This document shows positions 14,370 through 14,426 of a stretch of 14,426 nucleotides of DNA, piece after piece. The notes under the pieces were generated by a model that made no database searches, was not told the origin of the DNA, and was given only the letters and a program-made list of their open reading frames with translations. The stretch spans positions 1 to 14,426 of the forward strand of contig JAMDBC010000185.1 of NCBI GenBank assembly GCA_023484185.1, written 5' to 3'. The translations under genes were made by a program, and so were the position numbers. Source of the DNA: Chloroflexota bacterium (GTDB taxonomy: Bacteria; Chloroflexota; Anaerolineae; Anaerolineales; Villigracilaceae). Each line of letters opens with the position of its first letter. Within the stretch, counting starts at the first letter, position 1.

Positions 14370-14426
14370 AACCTTTAGTTTTTCATTCCTGGTAAGAAAT
14401 CATGAATCAGACACCCTGGTATAAAG
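14342..14426. repeat. Inverted repeat, right arm (85 bp, reaches window end)
   Basis: Exact reverse complement of 12854-12938. On the + strand it reads as the end of a GH63-like gene (GCAAGTGAAAAAAACTAA), the terminator hairpin (stem 14351-14365 with 14369-14383) and the treS start. Bases before 14342 do not continue the GH63 C-terminus, so the junction is abrupt. Confidence 0.95.
14402..14426 (+). CDS. Start of a second treS copy (partial, runs off the window)
   Basis: ATG at 14402 reads MNQTPWYK, identical to the start of the treS at 12878 but facing outward on the opposite strand. Only 25 bases are visible. It is either a second treS or the product of a misjoined assembly. Confidence 0.5.

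Overview
The window looks like a chromosomal metal-resistance region from an uncultured bacterium, most likely a member of Chloroflexota (Anaerolineae/Anaerolineales). I base that on protein style and on three interspersed repeat families that I associate with that group: an element carrying CATTGCGAG and CGAAGCAATCTCC arms, an element with the core TTCGACnnn(n)CTCAG, and a TTCAAACCTG element. This is inference from memory, not a database search. I see no rRNA, tRNA or CRISPR array.

Bases 1-3621 (+ strand) form a copper unit: a CPC-type copper P-type ATPase with an N-terminal YHS domain, a small thioredoxin-fold protein and a membrane-anchored cupredoxin. The ATPase gene carries two in-frame insertions of repeat-like sequence, and a 118-bp palindromic repeat lies between it and the next gene.

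Bases 3675-8907 (- strand) form a converging second unit that looks like a zinc/cobalt-type efflux operon. In transcription order it contains a sigma70-like promoter with an SmtB/CzrA-type 12-2-12 operator, a CzcN-like isoprenylcysteine methyltransferase-family membrane protein (frameshifted), an ArsR/SmtB repressor with a textbook alpha5 zinc site (D84, H86, H97, H100), a 90-residue membrane-anchored protein of unknown function, a stem-loop-rich leader, a His-rich CDF exporter, an SPC/HEGS-type P1B ATPase whose N-terminal HMA part is in another frame, and a YnfA-family membrane protein. A + strand promoter appears to share the same operator.

Bases 8992-9958 (+ strand) hold a third metalloid unit: an ArsR with a CVC motif and an ArsD-like protein. 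Its 5' end is built on a relic of the cupredoxin gene tail plus a strong - strand terminator. No arsenite pump or ATPase follows. Instead a vapBC-type toxin-antitoxin pair (10134-10735), flanked by imperfect direct repeats, and a dead integrase-type transposase fragment (10854-11027) take that place, marking a recombination-prone boundary.

Bases 11253-14426 are unrelated carbohydrate genes on the - strand: a GH63/MGH1-like glycosidase upstream of a trehalose synthase (TreS)-type GH13 enzyme, separated by a bidirectional hairpin terminator. An 85-bp perfect inverted repeat containing that terminator and the first codons of treS recurs at the right edge of the window. There it cuts off the natural 5' end of the glycosidase and begins a second, outward-facing treS start. 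This is either a real inverted duplication or an assembly chimera.
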